A DNA stretch of 64,000 nt from the NCBI GenBank assembly GCA_015847255.1, contig JADLZK010010458.1, positions 186,001 to 250,000 on the forward strand. The letters run 5' to 3'. Shown piece by piece: positions 33,332-45,497 of this stretch. Position 1 is the stretch's first letter. Every line of letters begins with the position of its first letter. This stretch comes from Hyparrhenia diplandra. Its lineage: Eukaryota; Streptophyta; Magnoliopsida; Poales; Poaceae. The notes under the pieces were generated by a model, which worked only from the letters and a program-made list of their open reading frames with translations, made no database searches and was not told where the DNA came from. The translations under genes and the position numbers were made by a program.

Positions 33332-33892
33332 TAATCAGTTTTGATAAGTGAATTTTTAATAATACTTCATATTATTCACTACTGTGATATAAGAATATAT
33401 ATACAACCGAAAAAGAAGCAAGCTTGACAAATTTAGACTAGTCCAATGCGGGTTTTTTTTTTGACCCTTAGTCTAATGCGGTTTTATGGGCATGTATCGA
33501 GGAAGAGAGAAAAGAGAAACGTTTCATGGGACGAAACAAATGAGCTGTTTTCAAAACGTTGGAAATCAGGTGAAACCGCCACCGAATCTTTAATTTGTTC
33601 CATTCGTGATTTTTCTTCCTCACCCCGCCCTGTGTGCATGCGAGGAGGAAATGATCGACCGGAAAGAGAGTGAACTGAAGAGACACTTGTGGAACCCACA
33701 AAAGGCATCAATAGGCCCGGTGCAATGAAACTACGAAAACGCCAAACCAGAACGGTAAGCGCGCGTCGCCTCGAAGGACATGCAGCCGTAGGATATGGTA
33801 GACGCGCTGACGGTTCTGGGAAAACCGACTTCAATGAAACTATTTATCGAGAGAGGTGAAATATATTGGGACTGGCCTTACAACAGAATGGA
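33332..33892. other. Intergenic, 3' flank of the methyltransferase gene
   Basis: No gene or paired repeat recognised. The short open frames overlapping here have no family resemblance. Confidence 0.4.
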
Positions 33893-35242
33893 TCACTTGG
33901 CAACTATGCAGCTCGGAGATGAATCAATGGTCCAACAAAGATCAGCACTGTGAGAAATTCCTCCTGAGAGACAGGACTTGCACGAGAGTTCCCTGTACTT
34001 CCCTTCATCGATGAGCCGCCGGAAGTAGGCCTCCGCCGTCCTCATGAACTCGTCCATATCGATGCCGCCGGCGCCGAAGTGCCGCGCCAGCATCGGCTCG
34101 TGCACGGCGCGAAGCACCCTCGTCGCACGCCGGCGGCGTGGCCACCCCCGCCGTCTCGTACGACTCCATCCCGACGATCTCGAACGAGCCCTCCGCGTCG
34201 ACGATCTCCCGCACCTCCTCCGCGCACGGCTCGTACGCCGGGATGTTGTACCAGTCCAGCTTCGCCGCCTCCACGAGTCCCCTGCACGCCGGCCGGCCAA
34301 GATAATGAGCAACCAACCACCAATTGTTCCTGATCGGTCTAATCTGCTGAGCATGGATGCGAGAAGCTGAGATCACCAACCCTGGAGGCCATGTCGTTGA
34401 GGATGTTGCTGGGGTGGTCGAACTCGAACATGGCGCAGCCCTCGCTGCGGGGATCCTCTCCGACCGTCCCTTGAGTGAGGCCAGGACCCAGACGCCGGCG
34501 ACGACCTCCACCGCCCGCGACTCGAGGAACAGCGTGAGGTCCCGTCTGAACTGCCGCGCGTACGCGTCGATCACCGCGGGCGAGCTCGTCCGGCCAGCGG
34601 AGATGTTGCCTCTGTTCAGCAGCTCGCCGGCGGCCAGCTCCGGAGGAACCTGGGAGAGCCAGTGGAGGCTGAAGGAGGAGCAGGCCAGGTGCAGGCTCCC
34701 CGCCGGGAAGAGCCGGCCGAAGAACGACCCCGGCGCGGCGAAGACGAGGACGTTGTTGCCGCTGCTGCCGGCGTCGGGGGTACTCTGGCGGCGCAGGAAC
34801 GCCGGGACCTGCCTGAACACGGCGTTGAAGTCGTTGTCGGGGAGGTCGTTGAGGAAGACGTGGATGTCCGGGCACGGGGCGCCAGCGGCCGCGCACTGGA
34901 GGCGCACGGCGTCGATGGCCACGGAGATCAGGAACAGCGTGTTGGGCCCCGACGAGCAGCCGAGGTCCGCGACGCCGACGCTCCGCGCCGCGCCACCGGT
35001 GCCACGGTACAGGAACGCCACGGCGGCCTCCACCAGCGGGCGAGCCTCTGCTGCACGCGCCTCTGCACGCCAAGACATGCAACAAGGGTCAGCTCACGTA
35101 AGCGATCGAGACTTGGCGAGCTGAGGTGGACGCGACGGGCCTGCGGCGTGGAGTTCTTGGCGTAACTGGCGTCCCCTTCGCCTCCGTTCATGTGGACGCC
35201 GTGCGACGCAAGCACCGGCGGCGGTGGCGCCGCCGTCGCCAT
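33893..35242 (-). CDS. SABATH-family carboxyl methyltransferase (frame lesions)
   Basis: SABATH enzymes transfer methyl from S-adenosylmethionine to carboxyl groups of small acids (salicylate, benzoate, anthranilate, jasmonate, IAA) or to ring nitrogen; the substrate here is unknown. Exon 1 (35242-35137) carries the N-terminal signature HMNGGEGDASYAKNS. A 74-base intron with a ctgac branch site precedes exon 2 (35062-34381), which has the SAM motif VADLGCSSGPNTLF, then FLNDLPDNDFNAVF and CSSFSLHWLSQVP. Exon 3 (about 34280-33893) gives GLVEAAKLDWYNIPAYEP and the C-terminal region FRRLIDEGKYREL. Lesions: two extra bases (a doubled AG) near 34462 before EGCAMFEFDHPSN, one extra base at the exon 3 acceptor (gcaggggactc), and a shift near 34125 before RVLRAVHEPMLARHF. 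Start chosen at MATAAPPPP because the family signature follows within 20 residues. Frame lesions suggest a pseudogene or sequence errors. Confidence 0.72.
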
Positions 35243-37143
35243 CGCCGACGCCGAGCTCTCCTCTCCCACGCTTTGCATCAAACAGATAACTAGTGGGACT
35301 GTGGGAGCGTCAAAGACAACTGCGAGCAATCATGGAATTGGCGGCTCTACCTCGGTTGGCCGCTCTGGCATGCCCATGCGTGTCACGTGCACGCTCCAAC
35401 TTTGTCCCCTCTTCCACGCCACACGCTAGCTCTTCATCCCCGTTCGGCGCTCGCACGATAAGCACTCTGCTAGAGTACTTTACAACGGCCGACGATCATG
35501 GTCTCGGGTCCAGGGTTCTGGAATTCAGATGTTAAAAAGGAAATTCCGACTTAAAACAAAAATGGATAGATCTCGAATTCCAGTAACTTTAGACAGATAA
35601 TCCACTTATTTTGACCAGTCGAAATGTTAAGATTTATAGCTAATAAAACTGAATTTTATCATCCAAAATTTGATCAAGATGTACGAAGATGAAACAAACG
35701 AGATAACCACTTATCGAAACAAAATCCGACTTGTAGGCATGCTTGAACTCTACACTTACTAAAAATTTGAATTTAACCGAACCTTTTGACCCGGTACGAT
35801 TTTTGTTTAGGACCTCAATTTCACACGAAATTCGATCATTTCACATAGAATCCTAGAATGTCGTCAATCATGCCCTTCTTAGTTTTTGGCCTTGCTAGTT
35901 TAATTGAATATCTCTAGTTGCTCAAACCATTGGACAGTATCTCTATATGTTCAGAACAATTCACAGTTTTTAGCAGGGTCAAATATATAAATTTCTTTTT
36001 TGTTTTGTTTGTAAGGACGGTAAGGCTTTGCTTGCCACAGCTCAACTTTACTAATGGAGCCTATTTGTTTTGCTTCTTCTCCACAAGTAGCTCTACCGGT
36101 GAAGCTGAAGTTGTTTAATAAGCCATGGCGAAACAATTCCTCTTAGTTGACAAAAGAATAAATGACTATAATTCTCACCTGTGAAGCTAGTGGAGAAATT
36201 GTACCAAACAAACCCTAAATAAAGAACTTGAATATGTCTCGTAAACTCAAGAGATCATCATAGAAACGGATTTGCACAAAATACAAAAGTTCAGTCTAGG
36301 ATGCAAAGTATTTTTTGAAGTATTGGATAAATAATATGGTTTTACAAAAATACTTTGGTTTTAAAAGCTATTGGATGCTTAGATGCAACAAATCTTAGTC
36401 TTTGAGACCATGGTTTTGTCAAAACTATAGTTTTTCTGGAGTTTTAGAAATTTCAATTATGACCACTTTTTGTAAACCTCGGTTTTGTATTTCTTTGACT
36501 TGTAAAACTACAGCTTTGTGATACTATAGTTTTCAAAAAAACCACATCATCCAAAACAGGCCATTAGTATTAGTGTCAAAACTCTTGTTAATACTCACTC
36601 CATCCTAAAAAATAAAATATTTAAGTATTTACAATTGTTACAAATTATAAGGGAATTATGAGCCCAAGTAATCGTCCAACTTAGATTAAAAATAACTATC
36701 GTCACATAGTACACAATTAAATGACGTTTATCATATATCATATAATATTCGGTTTTACCGTTGTGAAAAAAAATATATCATATAATACGTTTAAGGATTT
36801 CAAAGATATATTAAATTTCAAGATATATATAGAGAGAGATAGAGTACTAAGTCCTACTGTTTATTACATCAAAAGTTGAAAAAATAGAATTGAGCTTGCG
36901 CAGCCATTTTTAGGCCCGTAATGAACTATAGGCTTCTGTCAGTTGGACCAATATAATGCTCATCAAGCCTATTAGTCTATGTGATACTTTACATATCCAC
37001 TATACGGTTGCTCCTTGAGTTGGACGGCATAGTGGCATACATAGCCAGCGGCTCTCCATGATCACGACCGACACCCATCCTGCACGACCTCAGCCACGCC
37101 GAGTCTGGCCCAAGGTTCTGGGATTCAGACAGCAAGGCCTGCA
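35243..37143. other. Promoter side of the methyltransferase gene and AT-rich repeats
   Basis: No gene is supported. A half MITE end (tactcactccatcctaaaaaataa) lies near 36593, and AT-rich tracts with atata runs near 36775-36845. I see no other structure. Confidence 0.4.
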
Positions 37144-37256
37144 ATTGGGCCAAATTTCCAATCTATTTGAACTTTTAGTCCAATCAAAAGTCTAAATGAG
37201 CCCAGCTGACTCTGAGGTGCGGTCTTGGATGGACAGCTGCATGAAGTTGACGCGAT

Positions 37257-38400
37257 GTTGGCCCAAATTTCCAATCTATTTCCCCGGACCACGCCGCCGC
37301 CCACTGCCACTCCCCGGCGTGTTGCCTTCGCTGTCGGGGCTCCCGCCATCGTGGCGAGGGCATGCACCCGTGGCCGCTCTCGGCGTGCAACCGAGGCTCA
37401 CCGCCCCGCCGCCCACGGGCCTCGAACAAGGAAGCGGATGCCCTCCCCTGTGACGTCGCCACACCACGCTTTGCCTCCGGACGACCCGGCGTCACCGCCC
37501 ACACCACCATCGCCGCCCACCACCAAAGGAAGCCACCACCTCGACCCCTGCCTACATCGACACCGACCCGCTTGTGCTCGGCGGGCCTTGTGGGGGCGCG
37601 GTAGCTCCAACCTGATCACCCGATGCTCGACGAAGCTCATTTGCCGGTAGCCTGGCTTGTCCACCTCTTTCAGCCCGTGGAAGTGTCGACTGGGCACCCA
37701 TCACCTTTGGGGATCTTTGAGGAGTTCGGCAGCCCGACGGGCCGACGGGGACGGGGCGGCGTGGAGTACGGCGCCCTGGCCGTCGCCGACCTTCGAGAGG
37801 AAGCCGCTCCTCGAACCGCCTCCGGTGTCTTGAAGACGATGCTCCCAACGCCTTCGCTGACCTTGGCGTCGCGGCAAGAGATCGAGGATTTGGTGTGCGT
37901 GCCACTTGCACGCCCCTTATCAAGACGGGCCGCGGCCGTGATGTCGCTGACTCCAGCCTCCACGATACGGCTGGCGCCGTCAGGCCGGATCAGAAGTCAG
38001 CGCCAAGGGTCGCTAATGTGACCTGCGGGCTCGAAGCTCTTGCCCGGAAGTTGGGCGAGGAAGTGCCGAAGGGGAGGCCCCGATTGCCGTAGAAGAGATG
38101 GTCAAGGCCGACTTCAGGGGGTGGTATGCCGCCGACTAAGCGGCGCCGTTTCGAGATGCTTCTTGAGGGACGGTTTGACCTCTCCGCCATGGACCTCAAC
38201 ACCGAGGGCCTCGCCGAGGAGGTCGCTTAGCCATGCCTTCGGGCGGGTCGCCTTGTCGCAAACTAGTCCATATGTAATCACCGATATTGTATCCAAGTAG
38301 TTGTTAGGTTCGCCCGGTAATTGTTTGGTTACCGTGGTGCCTTGTTGTTTGAACTTTATTCTGCTTAATGAAAAACGCGCAACGGCGTGTTTAAAAAAAA
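37257..38400 (+). mobile_element. Retroposed poly(A) insert with 16-bp target duplication
   Basis: The GC-rich insert ends in aaaaaaaa (38393-38400) and is flanked by a perfect direct repeat, atgaagttgacgcgat, at 37241-37256 and 38401-38416. That is the mark of LINE-mediated target-primed insertion. The 3' part reads, with stops and shifts, like a protein end (DFRGWYAAD, then RFDLSAMDLNTEGLAEEVA). I do not recognise a reverse transcriptase, so it is either an unknown non-LTR element or a processed transcript. The start of the insert (ttggcccaaatttccaatct) resembles the sequence at 37144-37167, outside the duplication. Confidence 0.75.
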
Positions 38401-38667
38401 ATGAAGTTGACGCGATCAGCCGCGAGTTAGAGAATAGAGTTTGCAGAATAATTATCGTACAAAAGAAAGAACTTGCTTGGAGCAGTCTAAATATAGCACG
38501 CCAATCTCTGCGCAGACCCAGGATCTGCATCTGCCGGTGGTGCTGGCCTACTGGGTGACGGCCCCTGCCACGCCCTGCAGCTCGGACAACGTTCATGGCC
38601 TCGTGTGGGTAGGTTGGTGGCCGGGCCAGAGGAGGGAGGCAGTGCGAACACTGGCGCCATGCCGGAC

Positions 38668-39103
38668 CTAGCGAGCGACGACGTTGATCCAGCAGATCGG
38701 AAAGGTGGATTGATATGCCAGCCACGTGTCGACGCACTAGGTGCGGAACCCGTGGCTGCAGCACGGCAAGAACCGGGCCACTTCCCGCCCTGGAGCTCCG
38801 CGAGGCACACCACGCACTCCACCGCCGCGTCCTCCTTGTTTGAACGCGGCGTGCCATCGCGACCATGCGGTACACCGTGGTCGACAGCGGCGCAGCTGCA
38901 GCAGCCGGATCACCACCTCCGACTGCCGCCGCCCTGCCACCACGGGCGCCACATCGCGCTTCTGCGATGACGCCAACGCCCGCTGGGCACGGCGACGGTG
39001 GCATGCGTTGAAGCAGCACTGTAGGGGAGACGACGCCAAAGGCTTAAGATCACAACAAAGAGCAGGAGGATACCGCAATGGTGAGGATGTTGCCGAACGC
39101 CAT
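38668..39103 (-). pseudogene. ATL RING-H2 gene copy A, dead
   Basis: The minus strand shows a decayed ATL gene. It starts MAFGNILTIAV (position 39103), like the membrane segment of the other copies, then LQCCFNACHRRRAQ, and a RING beginning VECVVCLAELQGG. After this a one-base loss shifts frame to EVARFLPCCSHGFRT. A TAG replaces the alanine or glutamate expected before CVDTWLA, the His-ligand region is altered and the final Cys pair is lost (STFPICW). The N-terminal part also shifts frame. It cannot encode a ligase. It lies at the far left of the RING-H2 cluster. Confidence 0.8.
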
Positions 39104-39130
39104 GGCGTGGGAGAGGGCGCCCAGCGGTGA

Positions 39131-39754
39131 TTGAGCCGGTGAAGAAGATGAAGATCGAAAGTGACGACCGAGGACACAGAGGTTGAGGTTGAAGACGTAT
39201 GGATGCGTATGGGGAGGAGGGACGGCCGGACGGGAAGAGGATCGAATCGAAGCGGAAGAAACCAACAAGACAACGGCTTGGCGCCAGGGTCCTGGGTTTG
39301 GCAGCATGCGCGCGTGCAAGGCCACAGACATTAACGGTTTAGGGGTCTTTGGTCTGGGCCACGCCCGCACGCCCCAGCGGTGGCGAAGTCGTGGTGGCGG
39401 CGGCAAATTTCTTCGCCACACTTTGTGGCGGGTTTTGCAATGGGAAATCGTGTGGCTGCCTTACCTTTCGAACCGACCAAACAGCAGCCAGGCATCCCCT
39501 TACTCTTTTCGGGTTTTGCTGCCGGCGTCGGGCAACAGCAATGCACTGGGCACCTGATTTGATTGATTGATCCTGGCATGTGTATGTATGACTGTCTCTG
39601 TGTCTCAAACCAAAACAAAGGTCCAGACATGAATCTTTTTTTTTTTAAAAAAAAGGAAGTGCCTGACCCTTGGTCTTAAGCATTAACATAATTTTTTAAT
39701 CATGACCGAAGTCCCTAAAGGCCAAACATCTACGGTTCATCACATCATCCATCA
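39131..39754. other. Flank of the ATL pseudogene
   Basis: No separate gene. The block is GC-rich up to about 39560, then changes to AT-rich sequence after a poly(T)/poly(A) stretch near 39631-39655. Confidence 0.4.
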
Positions 39755-40848
39755 TGTTAGGATCACTTTCCATGTCTTTTTCTTCCTCGATGTCCCTCCT
39801 CAAAGTCCTCACCCCCCTTCTTTTCCTACAACTTTGGAAAGTGAATAAAAATTAGATGTAGCAACTACCAACTAGCATATTCCGTGTCGGATATAAATAT
39901 AACGGTACCCACAAGAGAAGGGTTAACAGATTAAGTAATAATCCGACCGAAGGCCTTCGTCCACCCCTTGGAGGGGATTAACGGCTCGTTTGACCCCTAG
40001 GAAGCGGGCCTCTCCTCGATCAACCCCTCAGAAGAGGATTCCACCTCACCTAATGGCTTATGCAGGATAGTCTTCAGGCAAGGTGGACGTGTCCCCAGGA
40101 CCTCCGCGCCCTTTTCAACAACCTAGTATGGGGACGGGCATATCGGAGATGACCCGCATCAACTCCAACCACTCTGGATAGGACTAGAATGGTGACAGAC
40201 CGGGGCGGGCTCTCCACGATGGCCACGATGTGGCAAAGGATGCCACTATGCTGCCTAACCTACATATGATCCACGCCCAACCACTATTTTGGCCATCTCG
40301 TTCTTTGTAACGGGATTAGGAAACTCATTTTGGTTGACTGGGGTCGTACAAGGAAGAAGACCAACGTGACGCCCGTCGTCATCACCACGACCCGCAAGAT
40401 CGACACTAAGGAGGATGAAGAGACAACGCCATTGACCTCCCCTTTATTTTGTTTTTTCTCTTTCTTTGTTTTCTTTCCTTTTGCTCCTTCCTCAATTCCG
40501 TCTGTAACCTACCCTCCCCTTCAACTATAAAAGGGAGGCAAGGCGCCCTATGCAAGCCACAACATTAGACAGAGCCTCAACCTCAAGATCACTCACGGTT
40601 GATCCAACCATTTTAGAATCTGAACAAAAAATGAGAAAGAAAAGGAAAATAATCAATGCATTATTCTACAGCAGTTGTAAATGTGTAACTAAAACACATA
40701 ACATGATCACCTTTTCTTGTTGTAGCTACCCAACCATTTTATAATTCAGAATAGAGACGGCTATGATAGGGATAAATAACACGACCGATTACACTAGAAC
40801 GGCCTCGTAAAACTATTGTTGAGGTTTATTGCCATTGCATCCCTAACA
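39755..40848 (+). mobile_element. Putative solo LTR of a Ty3/gypsy-like element
   Basis: The block begins tgttaggatc and ends ccctaaca, so the ends are inverse of each other as in LTRs. It contains a TATA box (ctataaaagggaggcaaggc near 40525) followed by a leader-like region. No target duplication was found (catca before, atttt after), so the limits are tentative. No coding capacity. Confidence 0.45.
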
Positions 40849-41639
40849 ATTTTTGAAACAATACTCCTTTTAATTTGATTAAACTCTTTTTTTATCCTAG
40901 GTTTAATCACCCGCCGTATCACAAGTCACTTGGTGGTTGTTGTGGTTGGATTTCTAAGTTTCAATATTAGGTTTGCTCCATACCATGATTATAGCATAAC
41001 TTGTATTGCTTTGTTGGTTATCTATGCATTTGTAGCCTCCGGATGCTTTCTCATTATACATGGACATAAGGATGGATCGGATGTAGAGAAGGATGTCCGA
41101 TACTTTTTATTTCTCAGTTTATTTGTGCGGGCTTTCATTAGCATCTCCTTATTTATGGAGTCTAGTTTGTTAAACCTACACCCAAAGTGGTTACGTAATA
41201 TATACCTCTCGAACTATAATTTGGCTCAACCATAATAAGTTCACTTGCATCATATAAGAAGTGTTCAAGGTCATGACCTACATTTTCCATTAATAATCAT
41301 ATCTGTTACTATGTTCAGGTGCAACTCTTTACTATTTTTTATGATGCAGGAGCAAAAATAACATAATAGTTATATAATTTCTTCAAACATAACAACCTCA
41401 TTAAGTTCAACTTTATGCAAATCTGTATATAACTTCTTCATGTAATACTACGTCGGTCTTTTTTTTTTACCTAAGATCAAGAAAAAAAAGGCTATTGCTA
41501 GTGCAATGTTGGTCAACTACTGCTATTATTTCTCAAATTTATCATTCATAGAAATTTTGATTTCTCTAAGTGTAGTTTCTCAATAACGCACCTATAATAA
41601 AGTAAGATCTTTTATATCGTAGAAACATCTATATGAAGT
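40849..41639. other. AT-rich intergenic, no gene supported
   Basis: One short plus-strand frame (40930-41235) has hydrophobic segments but no start context, partner or family likeness. Nothing else seen. Confidence 0.4.
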
Positions 41640-42000
41640 GCTAGAAAGAGTTTCATTGAGATCATAAAATTTCTTGAGTAACCAAAAATTGTCAATGCAT
41701 TGTCCCATTCGGTAAGTGATAGAGAAATCTTGGTATACTTATGACAATTTGAAAAACTTCAACCATATAAAGCGCATCCTCGTAGTACAATGAATCTCTT
41801 CACATTAGGTATGAAGAATTCCACCGATTGAGAGACACCCCAGATCCAAGACGCTTCATAAGCTCTTCCCACGCAATGAAGATCCTTTCACAACTAGTAC
41901 AAGTTGTTCCTATGAAATGACTTTCAAACCATACACGGCAACCAAATTGAGAAAATGGCAACCACATCCGACATGAAAAAAACACCCAAACTAGGGAACC
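41640..42000 (-). pseudogene. hAT transposase fragment
   Basis: On the minus strand, LGSGVSLNRWNSSYLM followed (after a stop) by RDSLYYEDALYM matches the conserved TRWNSTYLML-RDALYYKxA block that precedes the dimerisation region of plant hAT transposases. Only about 100 codons remain, with stops. No terminal inverted repeats were identified. Confidence 0.55.
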
Positions 42001-42413
42001 ATTAGCATTCTTTTTTCAGATCTGAAATTATATCCTGGAAAGCCACTTCATTTTGAACTAGCATTATCCAAAGTCAAAGCAAGCAATCTATTTTCAATAT
42101 ATGTAACATTTAACCAAAACTTCACTTTGAATGTATAGAGCTCTATTAGGTTCACAAGGCTATACCTTATAATACTTTAATCTAGAAACTAAAACTATAT
42201 CTCAAAATCAAAAGTTTTCATGTGGTACTTGTACAAGGGAGTAACTTTAACAAAAAAATTAGCACGATGGCAAAGTGGCAAGGAGATAGGAGATGTTATT
42301 TTTTGTAACTTTCGGATGAGTCTATTCAACACTTATTTTTTGACCGCAATCTTGCTAAGTTTATTTGGTGAATTGTTTATGTTTTCTTTAATTTATGACC
42401 ACCATCTAGTATA

Positions 42414-42621
42414 CTACCTCTGTCGAAAATGCTTGTAAATACCGTAACCTTAGATGAAGTTAGTTATGACGACGAATCACATGTGCCCTATTAGACATGC
42501 AGTTTTTGTTGTCTTCAATCACTCCCATGTGCCACTAAGCTTCTCAGGTCTAAAATTGCAAGCTTTTTTGCTGACACAACTCTTAGCGTAGGATTGCAAG
42601 CTTTTTTACGGACGAAGGGAG
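42414..42621. mobile_element. Stowaway-like MITE relic
   Basis: Left end ctacctctgtcgaaaatgct and right end acggacgaagggagta are partly inverse. Inner copies of gcaagcttttttg pair with the AT-rich body. It is diverged, so limits are approximate. Confidence 0.45.
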
Positions 42622-43716
42622 TACACAATATATTTATAGGCTGGTTGGAAGGGATAAATAAAAAGCTGAAATATCATTAGCGATTTGGTTAACTATAAAT
42701 GATATAGTTTTTAATAAGATCGTAGTGCCAACTTACTTGCTTGAGGCTATCTTTAGGGGATCTACTTGACCAAGTTCTAATATATGGTACACAAGAATGA
42801 GGAGGATCACCATTTGATGAAAATGAGTTGTAAGATTATTGAGACAACCACGTTGGAAGTGTTTGCTAGACATGACGAGAACTTTAGTAATATAATTGCT
42901 TTCTAGTACTCAGTATTTTGTCATCTTTATGGTGCATAACTTTGTTTTTGATATACTCTAGACCATTTCTTCTAGTTCTATAATAATGAACAATATACAT
43001 TCATCGAAAGTGAAATATTTTTTTAGTGTTCACCGCAGGGAAGCGTTCTTCACCTGAATTTTATATATTGGCTCAGAAAAGCCCTAAAAGGTAATATTTA
43101 CAAAAGGTTTGAGAAAGAAAAGCAACATCACCACAGGGCACCGTAGCATTGCACCCTTCCCAATCCTCTTGTGTACGATAAGCCTAGTTCTACACTTCTA
43201 CTATGTAAATGTAACTAAGTGGATTCCCCACGCATTGCCGCGGGTATCAAGGAGAAATCTATGAGTTAGAATATTATTATCACTCTCTTATTCTGCGCCC
43301 CCCCTCATTTTTTTTTATATTTTACTTTACTCTATACCAATTAGCATCGAGTGGAACTAACATATAATTTTATCGAAATATATCCGAATGTGATCTTGTT
43401 TTTGCACAATTTGGTGTAATCGAATTTAATTTGTTTTTTTTTCTGTTTGTAAGTTATAACATTTTTTACAATGGGCCTGCTCTTGGATGTCATGGTCTTA
43501 TTGAGGTTCTTGAGGTGGTATGCTGCATATCGGAAGAACTGTTTAGTGAGGGTTGTGCAGTAGATACCAGGAGTGTACATACGACACAAATGAAATAAAA
43601 GAAAGAAAGGGTGGCTCGAATTGAACACTACAGAGTGTACATATGCACAGATATCTGAAAACTAGAATTGTTCTCCGGTTAGTCGGCCTGGCGCACGTCC
43701 GGCGGCGGTTCCATGG
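42622..43716. other. Intergenic, 3' flank of ATL copy B
   Basis: No gene. Near 43215-43250 the phrase ccacgcattgccgcgggtat resembles the hairpin end of plant Helitron-like repeats, but it is too degraded to call. Confidence 0.4.
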
Positions 43717-44693
43717 CTACACGGCAGATCCCTGTGCCGCACCGGTCGTGGTCTTTGATGGCGGTTGCGCTTCCGCGACAGCCACGCCGATGGTAACGCC
43801 AGTCCCCTGGGTAACGCCGACACCCTGCTCCACGTCGGCTACTTCGCCGGCGCCGCCGCAGGTGCAGCAGGAGGAGCTCGTGCTCGGGCCTTGTCTTCCA
43901 AAGCTCCATAGCCTCCGAAACGACCTTGGCTTCGCTAAGACCGGCGACTTGGCCGCGTCGCGCGGGGTCGGCGTCGACACAGCCAATTCAGGAATCTCAA
44001 TCACCAGAGCCGCTGCGGCGCCAGTGGAAGCGGCCGTGTCGTGTCCGTCGTCGGTGGCCATGTTCGCCGCGGTGAGCGCGCCGCCCAGGTCGGAGACCCC
44101 GACAAGCACGCTCCCGGTCAGGTTCGCCGGCTCAGGGGGAGCGGACGGAGAGGCAATACGGGGTCGGGCTTGGAGACGGTGAGCCGGCAGAGCGGGCAGG
44201 TAGTGTGGGACGCCAGCCACATGTCGACGCACTCGGCGTGGAAGCCATGGCCGCAGCGAGGCAAGAACCGCACCTCCTCGCCGTCCTGGAGCTCCGCGAG
44301 GCACACCGAGCATTCCACCGCGTCCTCCTTGAAACCCGGGGCCGCGCGGTACACCGTGACGGGCAGGGCGCGCAGCAGCTCCGGGTCCACGCCCAGAGTC
44401 CGCGTGGCACCATTCGACCCCGCCGTCCCGTCGTCGCCACGGCGGCGCCGGCGCCGGCGGTGCTGGGACCAGGCGCCGAGGCTTTCTTCCCTGTCCCAGG
44501 CGTCGAAGCAGTACTGCAGGGATAGGAGGCCGGTGGCGATGATCACAAAGATGACGATAGAACTTGCCACGGTGATGACGCTGCCGGGCGTCATGGCACC
44601 ACCCGCGGCGGCCTCTACTGGCGCCGCCTTGGGAGGGTCGGCGCTCGGCCATGGCGGCGACGACGCGTCGGTGGCGCCGTGCTGCGTCGTCAT
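43717..44693 (-). CDS. ATL-type RING-H2 E3 ubiquitin ligase, copy B (one frameshift after the RING)
   Basis: Intronless, as usual for the ATL family. ATLs are membrane-anchored E3 ligases that recruit E2 enzymes, many in defence or stress signalling. The protein starts MTTQHGATDASS. A single membrane helix spans about residues 38-61 (GSVITVASSIVIFVIIATGL), a basic stretch follows, then the GLD motif variant GVDPELLRALPVTVY (101-115). The RING-H2 is complete (C128-C169: CSVC, CGHGFHAEC, CPLC). After SKPDP the reading frame shifts by one near 44155; in the other frame the conserved tail continues (PPEPANLTGSVLVGVSDL, then VIEIPELAVSTPTPRDAAKSP and SFRRLWSFGRQG) to a stop at 43717. As written, the protein would end after about 190 residues with an intact RING. 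TATA box at about 44770. Confidence 0.85.
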
Positions 44694-44768
44694 GCTCGGT
44701 CGGACTCAGAGCCCTTCAGTGGCGCGGCGACGCGTATGTGTAGGTCGAGGTCGAGCACTCGAGGCACA

Positions 44769-44775
44769 GATATAC
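44769..44775 (-). promoter_or_regulatory. TATA box of ATL copy B
   Basis: On the minus strand tgtatatctgtg lies about 75 bases upstream of the start codon. It is followed by cctcgagtgctcga, a context also seen downstream of the TATA boxes of copies C and D. Confidence 0.55.
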
Positions 44776-44879
44776 AGGGAGGGACCGGGGATGCAGGAAG
44801 TGTCGTCCGAGGAGCATTGCCGTGACGACGGGGACAGACAGACAGCGACGAGAGGGGAGTGGGCGGGGATGTGTATGTG

Positions 44880-45497
44880 AAGCGCAGGCAAGACAAAGAG
44901 AGAGAAGGCACCGCGAAGGAGGCTTTTTTTCTCGTGTTTTGCTCGCCCGGCCAGGCCGGTCAGTGGCGGCAGGGGAGACCGAAAGAGAGGGGGACGTTTG
45001 AATCCACGAACACGACGCGAGCTGTTAACTGGCGCTGTGGAGACCGCCTGTCAGCATCAACTGCTGGCGTCTAGCAAGTAGCAACGGCACGGCAGAGCGC
45101 TAGCTGCCTCGTTCCTGGCACGTGAAGCCGTGATTTTGTCCAACCACCACCACCAGTAGAAGTAGGAGTACAGTCCAACGACCAAACCCGAAGGCGCGCC
45201 GTGGCAACAATTTTTTCCACTCAAAAACAACGTATATCTTGACCCAAATGGAAGAAAAAGGTTGAGGATAATTTCCCTTCGTGTGGAAACAACTGAATTC
45301 ATTTGACCCGAATGCAAGGCATGCTAAAAGGTCATTTTCACTTTGAGATGATTAAAGGCAACTTTCTTTTGACAGTTGAAAACCAAAACGAAATTGAACT
45401 GCCTTAACAACGCTCCCTAAATATCTGTCCCTTGTGGCGCCAAAAAACGACTAAATATATATTTTAAGATATTATTATTTTTGGTGTGTGATTAGTA
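44880..45497. other. Upstream region of ATL copy B
   Basis: No gene seen; GC-rich to about 45120, then AT-rich up to the start of a MITE at 45498. Confidence 0.4.

Noticed and set aside
34357..35165. Plus-strand frames of 167-255 residues over the methyltransferase
   Set aside because: Antisense shadows of GC-rich coding exons, with no domain likeness, while the minus strand has clear SABATH motifs.
40490..40560. Promoter of a host gene (ctataaaagggagg)
   Set aside because: The context fits an LTR promoter and no host gene follows for more than 3 kb.
40930..41235. Small membrane protein gene of 101 residues
   Set aside because: Hydrophobic by AT-rich composition; no start context, no family likeness and surrounded by repeats.
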